A stretch of DNA of 64,000 nucleotides from positions 434,001-498,000 of the forward strand of contig NZ_QBKT01000001.1 in the NCBI RefSeq assembly GCF_003054265.1, written 5' to 3'. The position numbers and the translations under genes are program-made. This document shows, in pieces, positions 1-8,873 of the stretch. The notes beneath the pieces were generated by a model. It did no database searches, was not told the origin of the DNA, and saw only the letters and a list, made by a program, of their open reading frames with translations. Origin of the DNA: Kordia periserrulae (GTDB taxonomy: Bacteria; Bacteroidota; Bacteroidia; Flavobacteriales; Flavobacteriaceae). Position 1 is the first letter of the stretch. Each line of letters opens with the position of its first letter.

Positions 1-680
1 ATGATTGCATTCGGAAAGTGTTGTTGTATTACTCTTTCGTCGCCTGTAAGAATGTATTCAGACGCGTCTCCTTTTAAAAACAAGGTTTCTTTATGATAAA
101 TAGCTTGAGGGGAAAGTGACTCACCAATTTCTTCTACATTTTCTATTAGTACATCTAGATTGATGCGCAATCCGAGCGTTTTATCATCTTTCCAATATAA
201 GTTTTTGAGTAAGAATTGACGCGTTCCAAAGTCAGGAACATACTTTTCCATAATGTCTTCCGCGTCGCTTCTGCTGGTCAATGTTTCTTTTTGAATGGCA
301 GCTAATCCTGCTAAGATTTGTTCGTGATGTGTGGGATAGAATTTTGGCGAAATGTCTACAATAATCAATTTATCAAGCATTGCTGGAAAGCGTGTGGCAA
401 ATACCATCGCTGTTTTTCCGCCCATAGAATGTCCTATGAGCGATATATTTTCTAACTGATGGTGTTCACAATAGCGTTTTACATCTTCCGCAAGGAGATC
501 ATAATTAAAGTCATCCGAATGAAAACTTCGTCCGTGATTTCGCTGATCGATTAAGTGTACTTGAAAACCTTGTTTAGCAAACTTTTTTCCCAGTGTTTTC
601 CAGTTGTCTGACATCCCCAAAAACCCATGCAGTATCAACAATGGCTTTCCGTCTCCAAGAATATTTGAATGTAAAATCAT
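1..680 (-). CDS. Alpha/beta hydrolase (YbfF-like esterase), C-terminus cut by window edge
   Basis: An open frame runs from the ATG at 680 to the left edge, giving about 226 residues without a stop. It starts MILHSNILGDGKPLLILHGF, a typical first strand and oxyanion HG motif of alpha/beta hydrolases. It continues with DQRNHGRS and the nucleophile elbow GHSMGG, whose Ser is the expected catalytic nucleophile. Length and motifs fit the short YbfF-type acyl esterase family; the substrate is unknown. Its ATG overlaps the TGA of pdxJ (ATGA at 677-680), so the two genes are probably translationally coupled. The catalytic His would lie at or beyond the edge, so completeness cannot be judged. Confidence 0.85.
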   Translation of the reverse strand, partial: MILHSNILGDGKPLLILHGFLGMSDNWKTLGKKFAKQGFQVHLIDQRNHGRSFHSDDFNYDLLAEDVKRYCEHHQLENISLIGHSMGGKTAMVFATRFPAMLDKLIIVDISPKFYPTHHEQILAGLAAIQKETLTSRSDAEDIMEKYVPDFGTRQFLLKNLYWKDDKTLGLRINLDVLIENVEEIGESLSPQAIYHKETLFLKGDASEYILTGDERVIQQHFPNAI

Positions 681-1396
681 GCTTTTAGTTTGTTTAAGTA
701 CATATTTACTACATTTTCAATGCCTAAGTACAACGATTCAGAAATCAACGCGTGACCAATAGATACTTCGAGCAAACCAGGAATTTCTTTGACAAAAAAC
801 GCAATGTTATCCAAACTCAAATCGTGTCCCGCATTTACGCCGATTTCTAATTCATTGGCACGTACAGCACAATCTACGTAAGGCTGAATGGCTTTGGAGT
901 TGCCTAAACTGTATTGATGTGCAAATTCTTCCGTGTACAATTCAATGCGATCTGTTCCTACTTCTTTGGCGCCTTCAATCATTTCTATGACTGGATCTAC
1001 AAATATGGAAGTGCGAATTCCGTTGTTTTTAAATTCTGCAATCACTTCCGTGAGAAAGTCTTTGTGTTTTATGGTATCCCAACCAGCATTTGAGGTAATC
1101 GCATCAACCGCATCTGGCACCAACGTTACTTGTGTGGGTTGCACTTCCAACACCAAATCCATAAATTTTTGGATAGGATTCCCTTCTATATTATATTCGG
1201 TATAGACAATTGGTTTTAAATCGCGCGCATCTTGATAGCGAATATGGCGTTCATCTGGTCGCGGATGAATGGTGATTCCTTCTGCACCATATTCTTGTAC
1301 ATCTTTGGCAAATTGAACGAGATTTGGAACATCGCCGCCGCGTGAATTTCGAAGCGTCGCTATTTTATTAATGTTTACACTTAATTTTGTGCTCAT
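677..1396 (-). CDS. pdxJ: Pyridoxine 5'-phosphate synthase PdxJ
   Basis: The 239-residue protein has the full length of the PdxJ family, a TIM barrel that condenses 1-deoxy-D-xylulose 5-phosphate with 3-amino-2-oxopropyl phosphate to make pyridoxine 5'-phosphate in the cytosol. The N-terminal block (LSVNINKIATLRNSRGG) and the segment GAEGITIHPRPDERHI, with the conserved active-site His and phosphate-contacting Arg residues, are clear. So are FVDPVIEMIEGA and the late EVSIGHALISESL loop. The gene is divergent from the CBS-domain gene. A perfect -7 box (TATTTTTG, 1421-1428 minus) lies 25 bp upstream. It overlaps the downstream hydrolase by 4 bp. Confidence 0.97.
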   Translation of the reverse strand: MSTKLSVNINKIATLRNSRGGDVPNLVQFAKDVQEYGAEGITIHPRPDERHIRYQDARDLKPIVYTEYNIEGNPIQKFMDLVLEVQPTQVTLVPDAVDAITSNAGWDTIKHKDFLTEVIAEFKNNGIRTSIFVDPVIEMIEGAKEVGTDRIELYTEEFAHQYSLGNSKAIQPYVDCAVRANELEIGVNAGHDLSLDNIAFFVKEIPGLLEVSIGHALISESLYLGIENVVNMYLNKLKA

Positions 1397-1420
1397 TGTG
1401 GTATATTTTTTGTCTGATTA

Positions 1421-1428
1421 CAAAAATA
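1421..1428 (-). promoter_or_regulatory. Bacteroidetes -7 box for pdxJ operon
   Basis: On the minus strand this reads TATTTTTG, a perfect match to the Bacteroidetes -7 consensus TAnnTTTG, ending 25 bp before the pdxJ ATG. No good -33 TTG was found at the usual 19-21 bp distance, so the call rests on the -7 box and position alone. Confidence 0.45.
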
Positions 1429-1493
1429 CAAAGTTCGCTATACTTAAGAAGTAGTTATTTTTAATTAATTTGCACTCTCAAAATGCTATTGCT

Positions 1494-2150
1494 ATGAATA
1501 TTGCACAATATATATTGAATGATGTGAAACCCTTATCCGTTTCTGACAATGTAAAGGAAGCGCAATTGGTGTTTAATCAGCTTACGTTTTCACATATTCC
1601 AATTATGGAAAACGGAATCTATATAGGATGTATCTCTGAAACTGACACACATTGCTTTGACGCTGAAAAAGATATTTATGACTATCGCTATGCATTAGAG
1701 CAGTTTTTTGTGCGCGAACAAACCAATTGGATTGACGTATTGGAAGCGTTTGCACAGAATTCAGCGAACATCATGCCTATTTTAAATGATAAAAACGATT
1801 ATATTGGCTATTATGAACTGAATGATATTATTCAAGTTTTTAATGATACGCCATTTTTACACGAATTGGGAAGCGTATTGGTGGTTGAAAAAGGCGTGAA
1901 AGATTATTCGTTTAGTGAAATCTGTCAAATTGTAGAATCGAATAATGGCCGTTTGTTAGGCGCGTTTATTTCGAATGTGGAACGCGATATAGTACAAGTC
2001 ACGATGAAATTGAACAACGTTATTTTGAACGAAGTTGTACAATCGTTCAGACGCTACAGTTATAATATTGTTTCTGAATTTGCAGAAGACACGTATATGC
2101 AAAACCTAAAAGAGCGCTCAGAATATTTAGATAAATACTTGAATATTTAA
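1494..2150 (+). CDS. CBS-domain protein
   Basis: 218 residues starting MNIAQYILNDVKPLS. I chose the ATG at 1494 over an upstream in-frame TTG at 1470, because the ATG starts the conserved CBS-type opening. Residues about 1-125 form a tandem CBS pair, with the recognisable HIPIMENGIYIGCISE and NIMPILNDKNDYIGYYEL strands. Such pairs bind adenosyl ligands and act as regulatory modules. The C-terminal 80 residues have an ACT-like alternation (SFSEICQIVESNNGRLLGAF) but I cannot assign them firmly. The stop is 3 bp before the nadK ATG, so the two are almost certainly co-transcribed. The partner or target is unknown. Confidence 0.85.
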   Translation: MNIAQYILNDVKPLSVSDNVKEAQLVFNQLTFSHIPIMENGIYIGCISETDTHCFDAEKDIYDYRYALEQFFVREQTNWIDVLEAFAQNSANIMPILNDKNDYIGYYELNDIIQVFNDTPFLHELGSVLVVEKGVKDYSFSEICQIVESNNGRLLGAFISNVERDIVQVTMKLNNVILNEVVQSFRRYSYNIVSEFAEDTYMQNLKERSEYLDKYLNI

Positions 2151-2153
2151 TTT

Positions 2154-3038
2154 ATGAAAGTTGGTATCTACGGTCAATTTTATCACAAAAAATCAGGTGA
2201 ATACATTAGTTTTTTATTGCATTCCCTACAACAGTATGGAGTAGATATTTATATTGAGAAAAAGTTTTACGAAGCGTTTACTTCGGAAAATCAAGTTGAA
2301 AAAGCATATCAAACTTTTGAATCGTATCATGATTTAGACAATTCATTTGACGTGTTTTTTAGTATTGGCGGCGATGGAACTATTTTGAGAACCATCACGC
2401 TTGTGCAAGATTTAGACATTCCGATTATCGGAATCAACACGGGACGACTTGGTTTTTTAGCGACAATTCAAAAAGAAGATATTCAAACCGCCATTGCAAA
2501 AATTGTCAAAAACGAATATGCCATCGAAGAACGCTCAGTGCTTGCTGTGACAACTTCACCCGAAAACGAAGACATTCTCCATATGAATTTTGCCTTAAAC
2601 GAAGTCACCGTCGCACGAAAAGACACGACTTCCATGATTACGGTGAAAACACATTTGAATGACGAATACCTTACGTCTTATTGGGCAGATGGTTTGATTA
2701 TAGCCACACCCACAGGTTCTACAGGGTATTCGCTAAGTTGCGGCGGCCCTGTAATCACTCCAAACAATAATAACTTTGTCCTCACGCCTATTGCGCCACA
2801 CAATTTAAACGCGCGTCCGTTGGTCATTCCAGACCACACTATTATTCGATTGGAAGTTTCTGGAAGAGAAGACAAACATCTTATTTCCTTAGATTCCCGC
2901 ATTGCCACTGTTGATATTAATAGCACTATTATTATTAAAAAAGCGCCTTTTACCATCAAACTTATAGAGCTAGAAGGTGAGAGTTTCTTAAAAACACTTC
3001 GTAAAAAACTACTTTGGGGCGAAGATAAACGAAATTAA
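2154..3038 (+). CDS. nadK: NAD kinase
   Basis: 294 residues, the usual size of bacterial NAD kinase, which phosphorylates NAD+ to NADP+ in the cytosol. The diagnostic GGDGT motif is present (SIGGDGTILRT, about residues 70-80), followed by GINTGRLGFLA. The second signature is the substrate loop TPTGSTGYSLSCGGP. The gene begins 3 bp after the CBS-domain gene stop, so both are probably made from one transcript. The same CBS-nadK pair upstream of porG-uppS-bamA is, to my knowledge, common in Flavobacteriaceae. Confidence 0.97.
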   Translation: MKVGIYGQFYHKKSGEYISFLLHSLQQYGVDIYIEKKFYEAFTSENQVEKAYQTFESYHDLDNSFDVFFSIGGDGTILRTITLVQDLDIPIIGINTGRLGFLATIQKEDIQTAIAKIVKNEYAIEERSVLAVTTSPENEDILHMNFALNEVTVARKDTTSMITVKTHLNDEYLTSYWADGLIIATPTGSTGYSLSCGGPVITPNNNNFVLTPIAPHNLNARPLVIPDHTIIRLEVSGREDKHLISLDSRIATVDINSTIIIKKAPFTIKLIELEGESFLKTLRKKLLWGEDKRN

Positions 3039-3090
3039 AAGCAATAAAATCGAGCAAATTATGTTTAAATGGCATAGGCTTATTTTTCAA

Positions 3091-3121
3091 TTGCCTATAA
3101 CAAAAGAGAATACTATATTTG
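3091..3121 (+). promoter_or_regulatory. Bacteroidetes-type promoter for the porG-uppS-bamA-ompH operon
   Basis: TTG at 3091-3093, a 20-bp spacer and TATATTTG at 3114-3121 match the Bacteroidetes -33/-7 consensus (TTG-N19-21-TAnnTTTG) exactly. It sits 16 bp before the porG ATG at 3138 and argues against the TTG at 3129 as a start. Confidence 0.7.
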
Positions 3122-3137
3122 CAAACTTTTGATACCT

Positions 3138-3824
3138 ATGAGAAGACTCGTTATTCTATTGGTTGCTTTTACGTTAACCAAAACACTTCATGCGCAACTC
3201 CACGAAATTGGAGCGTATGTAGGGTATAGTAATTTTATTGGTGATGTGGGATCGACTCAATACATTAATCCGAATCATTTGGCGTATGGTGCTATTTATA
3301 AATGGAACAGAAGTGAACGTCATTCCTTTAGAGCATCTATTACCCGAACGCTGTTAGAAGCAAAGGATATTCATTCTGATGATCCTGCGCGACAACTAAG
3401 AGGATTGGAGTTTACCAATACCATAACTGAGTTATCTTTAGGAATTGAATTTACATTTTGGGAGTTTAATTTGCACGAAACCGATGCGCAAGCGGCTCCT
3501 TATTTATATACAGGAATATCGTACTTTAGTTATGATTCGCTGTTTTTAGATAACGGAGACTTAGTATCGTTTGGTGACGACAATACGTTTGCCATTCCTA
3601 TGGTGTTGGGATACAAAATGACCATTTCGGACAAGTTTATTCTTGGTTTTGAATTGGGCGCACGCTATACTTTTACAGATGGTATTGACGGAAGCAATCC
3701 TGTAAATGACAAAAAAGATTTTGACAGTTTGAAGTTTGGAAATATAAATAGTAACGATTGGTATATGTTTACGGGCATTACCCTAACCTATACATTTGGG
3801 AAAAAACCCTGTTATTGTTACTAG
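3138..3824 (+). CDS. porG: PorG/DUF6089 family T9SS outer-membrane protein
   Basis: 228 residues from the ATG at 3138. It has a short signal peptide (MRRLVILLVAFTLTKTLHAQ, cleavage after the AQ) and then a small beta-barrel pattern opening LHEIGAYVGYSNFIGDVG, with alternating aromatic strands to a C-terminal Tyr-rich end. This matches the DUF6089/PorG family. PorG is an outer-membrane part of the type IX secretion system that anchors the PorK/PorN ring. Its position directly before uppS and bamA is the usual one in flavobacteria. The family assignment is firm; the T9SS role is known from Porphyromonas and inferred here. Confidence 0.85.
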   Translation: MRRLVILLVAFTLTKTLHAQLHEIGAYVGYSNFIGDVGSTQYINPNHLAYGAIYKWNRSERHSFRASITRTLLEAKDIHSDDPARQLRGLEFTNTITELSLGIEFTFWEFNLHETDAQAAPYLYTGISYFSYDSLFLDNGDLVSFGDDNTFAIPMVLGYKMTISDKFILGFELGARYTFTDGIDGSNPVNDKKDFDSLKFGNINSNDWYMFTGITLTYTFGKKPCYCY

Positions 3825-3844
3825 CGCAGTAAGCAAAAATACGA

Positions 3845-4585
3845 ATGAGTTTAGCCGAGAAAATACAGAAAGACTTTTTGCCGCAACATTTAGCCATTAT
3901 CATGGACGGAAATGGACGCTGGGCAAAACAAAAAGGAAAACTTCGTGTATTTGGACATGAAAGCGGTACAAAATCTGTTCGTGAAATTGTGGAAGCCAGT
4001 GCCGAACTTGGAATTAAGAATTTAACCTTATACGCATTTTCTACCGAAAACTGGAATCGTCCAAAATTGGAAGTAGACGCATTGATGCGATTATTGGTTT
4101 CTTCGTTGCGAAAAGAACTCAAAGTACTTCAAAAAAACAACATCAAACTACAAGCCATTGGCTCGTTACAAACGCTCCCTAAAAGAGCTAAAAATGAACT
4201 GTTTGAAGTTATTGAAAAAACAAAGAACAACGCACACATGACATTAACATTAGCATTGAGTTATGGCTCTAGAGAAGAACTTAAAAATGCTGTTAAAGAA
4301 ATCTGTGATAAAGTTAAAAATAATATAATTTCTACGGAATCTATTGACGAATCCATTATTAATCAGCATCTTTACACGCACAATTTACCCGACGTAGATT
4401 TGCTTATACGCACAAGCGGAGAACATCGTATAAGCAACTTTTTACTTTGGCAAATTGCCTATGCTGAACTGTATTTTACCGACGTACTATGGCCAGATTT
4501 TAGCAAGGAGCATTTGTATGAAGCGTTGATTAATTATCAAAATAGAGAACGAAGATTTGGAAAAACAAGCGAACAAATTAATTAA
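3845..4585 (+). CDS. uppS: Isoprenyl transferase (undecaprenyl diphosphate synthase)
   Basis: 246 residues of the cis-prenyltransferase family, which extends farnesyl diphosphate with isopentenyl units to the C55 carrier lipid of peptidoglycan and O-antigen synthesis. The catalytic Asp and Mg-binding block is LAIIMDGNGRWAKQKGK near residue 20. The C-terminal signature DLLIRTSGEHRISNFLLWQ, with the substrate-binding RxxxRxSNF-type residues, is intact. It starts 20 bp after porG and ends 7 bp before the bamA ATG, inside one operon. Confidence 0.97.
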   Translation: MSLAEKIQKDFLPQHLAIIMDGNGRWAKQKGKLRVFGHESGTKSVREIVEASAELGIKNLTLYAFSTENWNRPKLEVDALMRLLVSSLRKELKVLQKNNIKLQAIGSLQTLPKRAKNELFEVIEKTKNNAHMTLTLALSYGSREELKNAVKEICDKVKNNIISTESIDESIINQHLYTHNLPDVDLLIRTSGEHRISNFLLWQIAYAELYFTDVLWPDFSKEHLYEALINYQNRERRFGKTSEQIN

Positions 4586-4592
4586 AATTTTA

Positions 4593-7214
4593 ATGCAGAA
4601 AAAATACCTAAAATCATTATTGCTAGTATTAGTACTGTTTTTCAGTATTGCCTCGTACGGACAAGAGACGACATTTGACAAAGGAAAAAAATATACGATA
4701 GGCGGCATTAAAGTTACCGGATTGAAAAGTTATAACGAACAAACCGTTATTACCTATACACAATTACGCGAAGGACAAGAAATTTTGGTACCTGGTGAAG
4801 AAATCAGTGCCGTAATTAAAAAATTGTGGGGATTAGAGCTTTTTAGTGATATTAATTTCTATATAGAACGTATTGAAGGCGATAAAGTATTCCTTGAATT
4901 GAACATTCAAGAATTACCGACGTTATCAGACATTCAAGTTCGCGGATTGAAAGAAAATAAAGCGGCTGGAGTCATCAAAGAAACAGAACTTAAAAAAGGA
5001 AAAAAAGTTACCGAAAGTTTCTTAGCAAATACTAAAAACTACATCCAAAACAAGTATAAGAAACAAGGATATTACCGAACTAAAGTTGATATTTCTACAA
5101 AGCCTGATACTACTGACAAAGCGACTAACAATGTGAAAGTCATCGTAAATATAGACCGTGGCAAAAAGGTAAAGGTTAAAAACATTCGCTTCTCAGGAAA
5201 CGAGCAATTTAAAGACAAAAAATTGCGCAGAGCAATGAAAAATACCAAGGAAAAATTTCCACTGCGTATTTTTAAAGCCTCAAAATTTATTCCTGAAGAT
5301 TATAAGGAAGACTTAAATTCTATCATCGAAAAGTATAAAGAAAATGGTTTCCGTGATGCGCGAATTGTAAAAGATTCTATTAGCTGGAACGAAGACAATA
5401 CCTTAAATATTGATATTGCACTTGAAGAAGGTAACAAATACTACTTTGGTGATATTACATTCTTAGGAAATACGGTATATACGGACAGACAATTGAGCAG
5501 TTTGTTGGGAATTAAAAAAGGAGATACCTATAATGGTGTATTGTTGGAAAAAAGAATCGCTGATGAAACCGATCCTGATGCGCAAGATTTGACCAATCAG
5601 TATCAAAATAACGGTTATTTATTCTCAAATATCAACCCTGTGGAGGTTTCTGCTAAAAATGATACTATCAACTTTGAAATTCGTATCATTGAAGGAAAAC
5701 CGGCATATTTCAACAATATCTCTGTAGTTGGAAACGAAAAAACGAACGACCACGTAATTTACCGTGAAATCCGTACCAAACCAGGAGAATTGTATAGTAA
5801 AGATAAAATCATTCGCACCATTCGTGAATTAGGTCAGTTAGGATTCTTTGATGCTGAACAAATCAAGCCTGAAATCAAAAATCCAGATCCAAACAGTGGA
5901 ACGGTTGATGTAGAATATAGTTTAGCAGAACGTGGCGGAAGTCAAATAGAGCTGCAAGGTGGTTACGGTGGTGGAGGTTTCATCGGAACCTTAGGATTGT
6001 CGTTTAACAACTTTTCTATCCGAAACTTATTTAACAAAGACGCTTACAAACCATTACCAACTGGTGACGGACAAAAATTAGCGTTGCGTGCACAAGCAAG
6101 TCGATTCTTCCAAACCTTTAGTTTCTCGTTTACAGAACCATGGATGGGCGGAAAAAAACCAGTTCAGTTTACAACTTCGCTATCACATACAGTACAATTT
6201 CTATTCAATCCACAAACAAACAATGCTGATAAAGACCGTCGTTTCTTAATCACAGGTTTATCTGTCGGATTGGCAAAACGTTTATCGGAGCCAGACGATT
6301 ACTTCGTATTGTCGCAAGCATTGAGCTTTCAACATTACAACTTAAAAAACTATAACACTGGCTTATTTACCTTTGGTGACGGATTCTCAAACAACCTTTC
6401 CTACACAGTTGCCCTAACGCGAAATTCATCGGGTCCAAACCCAATTTATCCAATGCAAGGTTCAGAATTTACGGTAAGTGCAAAACTTTCCTTACCTTAT
6501 TCGCTGTTTAACGACGTAGACTATGGAAATTTAGAGAATTTAGAAGAATTTCAGCAAAAAGATGCCAATGGTAATTTCTTAAATGCAAATGCTGGTTTGC
6601 CTGGCGAACCTGCAAACTTAGGACCAACATTAGAGCCTGGAGAAACACCTGTAGTAAATCAGGGAAGAGTGGACCAAGAGAAATTTAAGTGGTTGGAGTT
6701 TTATAAAATCAAATTCAAAGGTGCTTGGTACCAAAATATTGTTGATAAATTAGTCTTAAAAACACAAGCAGATTTTGGGTTCTTAGGAGCGTATAACAAT
6801 GATAGAGGCATCATTCCTTTTGAGCGATTCTTCGTTGGTGGAGACGGATTAGGAAACTTTGCATTAGATGGTAGAGAGGCAATTGCTTTGCGTGGATATC
6901 CAAATCAATCACTTTCTGATATTGATGGAGGTACTATTTTCAATAAATTTTCGTTAGAGTTACGTTATCCGATAACATTAAAGCAAACAGCTTCCATTTA
7001 TGCATTGACGTTTTTAGAAGCTGGAGGTTCTTTTAATTCGTTTAAAGAATACAGTCCGTTTGAGCTCAATCGCTCAGCTGGAGCAGGTTTACGTATATTT
7101 ATGCCTGCATTCGGATTGTTAGGAATTGACTTTGGATATGGATTTGATCCAATTCCAGGAACGACGCAACGAAACGGATGGGAAACGCACTTTATTATCG
7201 GACAACAATTTTAA
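4593..7214 (+). CDS. bamA: Outer membrane assembly factor BamA
   Basis: 873 residues from ATG 4593. An in-frame TTG at 4557 would overlap uppS and place 12 residues before the signal peptide, so it is unlikely. The signal peptide is MQKKYLKSLLLVLVLFFSIA, ending SYGQ. Residues about 25-440 are POTRA repeats (for example YTIGGIKVTGLKSYNEQTV, KVKNIRFSGNEQFKDKKLRR, YFNNISVVGNEKTNDHVIYR). The rest is the Omp85 barrel, with the L6-type VRGYP-like motif seen as ALRGYPNQSLSD near residue 765 and a C-terminal aromatic strand ending FIIGQQF. It inserts beta-barrel proteins into the outer membrane. The following ompH genes probably supply its periplasmic chaperones. Confidence 0.96.
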   Translation: MQKKYLKSLLLVLVLFFSIASYGQETTFDKGKKYTIGGIKVTGLKSYNEQTVITYTQLREGQEILVPGEEISAVIKKLWGLELFSDINFYIERIEGDKVFLELNIQELPTLSDIQVRGLKENKAAGVIKETELKKGKKVTESFLANTKNYIQNKYKKQGYYRTKVDISTKPDTTDKATNNVKVIVNIDRGKKVKVKNIRFSGNEQFKDKKLRRAMKNTKEKFPLRIFKASKFIPEDYKEDLNSIIEKYKENGFRDARIVKDSISWNEDNTLNIDIALEEGNKYYFGDITFLGNTVYTDRQLSSLLGIKKGDTYNGVLLEKRIADETDPDAQDLTNQYQNNGYLFSNINPVEVSAKNDTINFEIRIIEGKPAYFNNISVVGNEKTNDHVIYREIRTKPGELYSKDKIIRTIRELGQLGFFDAEQIKPEIKNPDPNSGTVDVEYSLAERGGSQIELQGGYGGGGFIGTLGLSFNNFSIRNLFNKDAYKPLPTGDGQKLALRAQASRFFQTFSFSFTEPWMGGKKPVQFTTSLSHTVQFLFNPQTNNADKDRRFLITGLSVGLAKRLSEPDDYFVLSQALSFQHYNLKNYNTGLFTFGDGFSNNLSYTVALTRNSSGPNPIYPMQGSEFTVSAKLSLPYSLFNDVDYGNLENLEEFQQKDANGNFLNANAGLPGEPANLGPTLEPGETPVVNQGRVDQEKFKWLEFYKIKFKGAWYQNIVDKLVLKTQADFGFLGAYNNDRGIIPFERFFVGGDGLGNFALDGREAIALRGYPNQSLSDIDGGTIFNKFSLELRYPITLKQTASIYALTFLEAGGSFNSFKEYSPFELNRSAGAGLRIFMPAFGLLGIDFGYGFDPIPGTTQRNGWETHFIIGQQF

Positions 7215-7262
7215 GTAATTTTAATTTTGGCACGATATTTTCTATTAACAACACCGACACTC

Positions 7263-8204
7263 ATGAAAACTAAAGTTCTTTTTTTATTAACAATGCTTCT
7301 GACACTATCTACCGTGAACGCACAACGTGTAACTGGTGCGCGAGTTGGCTATATAGACATGGAATACATTTTAGAAAATGTAACGGCATATCAAGAAGCA
7401 AACACGCAACTAGAAGCAAAAGCGCAACGCTGGAAAACTGAAATTCAGAAGAAGCAAAACACAATAGATCAAATGAAAAAAAATCTAAGTGCGGAACGTG
7501 TTTTACTTACGAAAGAATTGGTGGACGAGCGTGAGGAAGAAATTCAAATCTTGGAGCAAGAACTGGAAACGTATCAACAAGATCGTTTTGGTCCGTACGG
7601 AAGTTTGATGCAGCAACGCCAAAATATGGTGAAGCCTATTCAAGACCAAGTGCTCACAGTGGTTCAAGATATTGCAAAAAATAAAAGTTACGATTTCGTG
7701 TTTGACAAATCAGCCGATGTAGTAATGCTCTATTCTGCGAAAAAATTTGACATTAGCGATCAAGTTTTACGTGTGATTAATAGAAACGAAAAGCGCAAAG
7801 GCAGAGAAGAAAAAATCAGGAAAAAGCAAAGTGAGCGCTCTAAATTTGAAGAAGGAGAAACCACAAAACAGCCAAATCCTGAAGCAGAAGCTAAAAAGAA
7901 AGCAAGAGAAGAAGCCATTGCTGAAAAAGAAGCTGCTGTAGAAGAAAAGAAAGCAGAACGTGAAAAGCTATTAGAAGAACGCAAACAAAAACGTTTGGAA
8001 GAGCGCGAAGCAAAGAAAAAAGAATATGAAGAGCGTCGCAAAAAACTTATAGAAGCGCGCGAAGCAAAAAAGAAAGCTGCGGAAGAAAAACGCAAACAAC
8101 GAGAAGAAGAGAAACGCAAACAACAGGAAGCACGTAAAAAGAAACAAGAAGAAAATAACAAAGAAAACGAGGGAAACGGTGAAGGTGCCGGAAACGGAGA
8201 ATAA
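7263..8204 (+). CDS. OmpH/Skp-family periplasmic chaperone with long charged tail
   Basis: 313 residues from ATG 7263, with signal peptide MKTKVLFLLTMLLTLSTVNA. Residues about 25-170 form the OmpH/Skp coiled-coil module (RVGYIDMEYILENVTAYQEA, then KSYDFVFDKSADVVMLYSAK). Skp trimers hold unfolded outer-membrane proteins for BamA. Residues about 175-313 are an almost continuous Lys/Glu/Arg/Ala tail, so the protein is nearly twice the length of a plain Skp. The tail may be a long single helix or disordered; its role is unknown. It lies between bamA (48 bp) and the second ompH gene (45 bp). Confidence 0.9.
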   Translation: MKTKVLFLLTMLLTLSTVNAQRVTGARVGYIDMEYILENVTAYQEANTQLEAKAQRWKTEIQKKQNTIDQMKKNLSAERVLLTKELVDEREEEIQILEQELETYQQDRFGPYGSLMQQRQNMVKPIQDQVLTVVQDIAKNKSYDFVFDKSADVVMLYSAKKFDISDQVLRVINRNEKRKGREEKIRKKQSERSKFEEGETTKQPNPEAEAKKKAREEAIAEKEAAVEEKKAEREKLLEERKQKRLEEREAKKKEYEERRKKLIEAREAKKKAAEEKRKQREEEKRKQQEARKKKQEENNKENEGNGEGAGNGE

Positions 8205-8249
8205 CAAACAATTAATATAAATAACACTTAAAGTAAATAATTGAAAATC

Positions 8250-8762
8250 ATGAAACAATTTAAAAAGCTAATTGCAATTGCAGTACTATTTTTTGGAGTA
8301 GTAAGTTTTACAAATGCACAGACTAAAGTTGCTCATATCAATACGCAAGAGTTAATTAGTTCGATGCCAGAAATGAAGAACGCAAAAGATGAGTTTGACA
8401 AATTACAAAAATCATTAGGTGCTGATATTCAAGCTTCAGTAACTGAGTATAGAAATAAATTAACACAGTACACTAACGAAGCTCCAAACAAAACAGATGC
8501 TGAAAATAATGCACGAAAAAAAGAGTTAGCAGAGTTAGAGCAACGTATCCAAGAAGCACAAGCTGCTGCTGATAAAACAACTCAGCAAAAGTATATTGAT
8601 TTAACAAAGCCAATTCAAGAAAAAGCATTGGCAGCGATTCAAAAAGTAGCAAGAGCGCAAGGTTTCCAATATGTTCTTGATGAAACACCAGGTTCAGGTG
8701 TATTATTCGCCGAAGGAACTAACTTAATGGATGCTGTTAAAAAAGAATTAGGTATCAAGTAA
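8250..8762 (+). CDS. OmpH/Skp-family periplasmic chaperone
   Basis: 170 residues, the normal size for OmpH/Skp, from ATG 8250 (an in-frame TTG at 8241 is less likely). The signal peptide is MKQFKKLIAIAVLFFGVVSF, ending TNAQ. The body has the family opening TKVAHINTQELISSMPEMK, a long helical coiled-coil region rich in Ala, Glu and Gln, and the closing strand FQYVLDETPGSGVLFAEG. It is the last gene of the porG-uppS-bamA operon and is followed 22 bp later by a strong terminator. Confidence 0.93.
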   Translation: MKQFKKLIAIAVLFFGVVSFTNAQTKVAHINTQELISSMPEMKNAKDEFDKLQKSLGADIQASVTEYRNKLTQYTNEAPNKTDAENNARKKELAELEQRIQEAQAAADKTTQQKYIDLTKPIQEKALAAIQKVARAQGFQYVLDETPGSGVLFAEGTNLMDAVKKELGIK

Positions 8763-8784
8763 TTATACTCTAAATGATATCATT

Positions 8785-8812
8785 AAAAACCGCCTACTCA
8801 GGCGGTTTTTTG
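8785..8812 (+). terminator. Rho-independent terminator of the bamA operon
   Basis: A perfect 10-bp stem (8785-8794 with 8801-8810, sequence AAAAACCGCC) closes a 6-nt loop and is followed by a T run. It lies just after the second ompH gene. Confidence 0.9.
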
Positions 8813-8873
8813 TTTTCAAAAGCTTTGTGAAAATCATTTAAAAAGCATTTAATTTTTATGTATTTTTACATAT

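Noticed and set aside
7760-8258. Long open frames on the minus strand opposite the first ompH gene
   Set aside because: They are mirror images of the Lys/Glu-rich tail and read as Phe/Ser/Leu strings. No family resemblance or start signal supports them.
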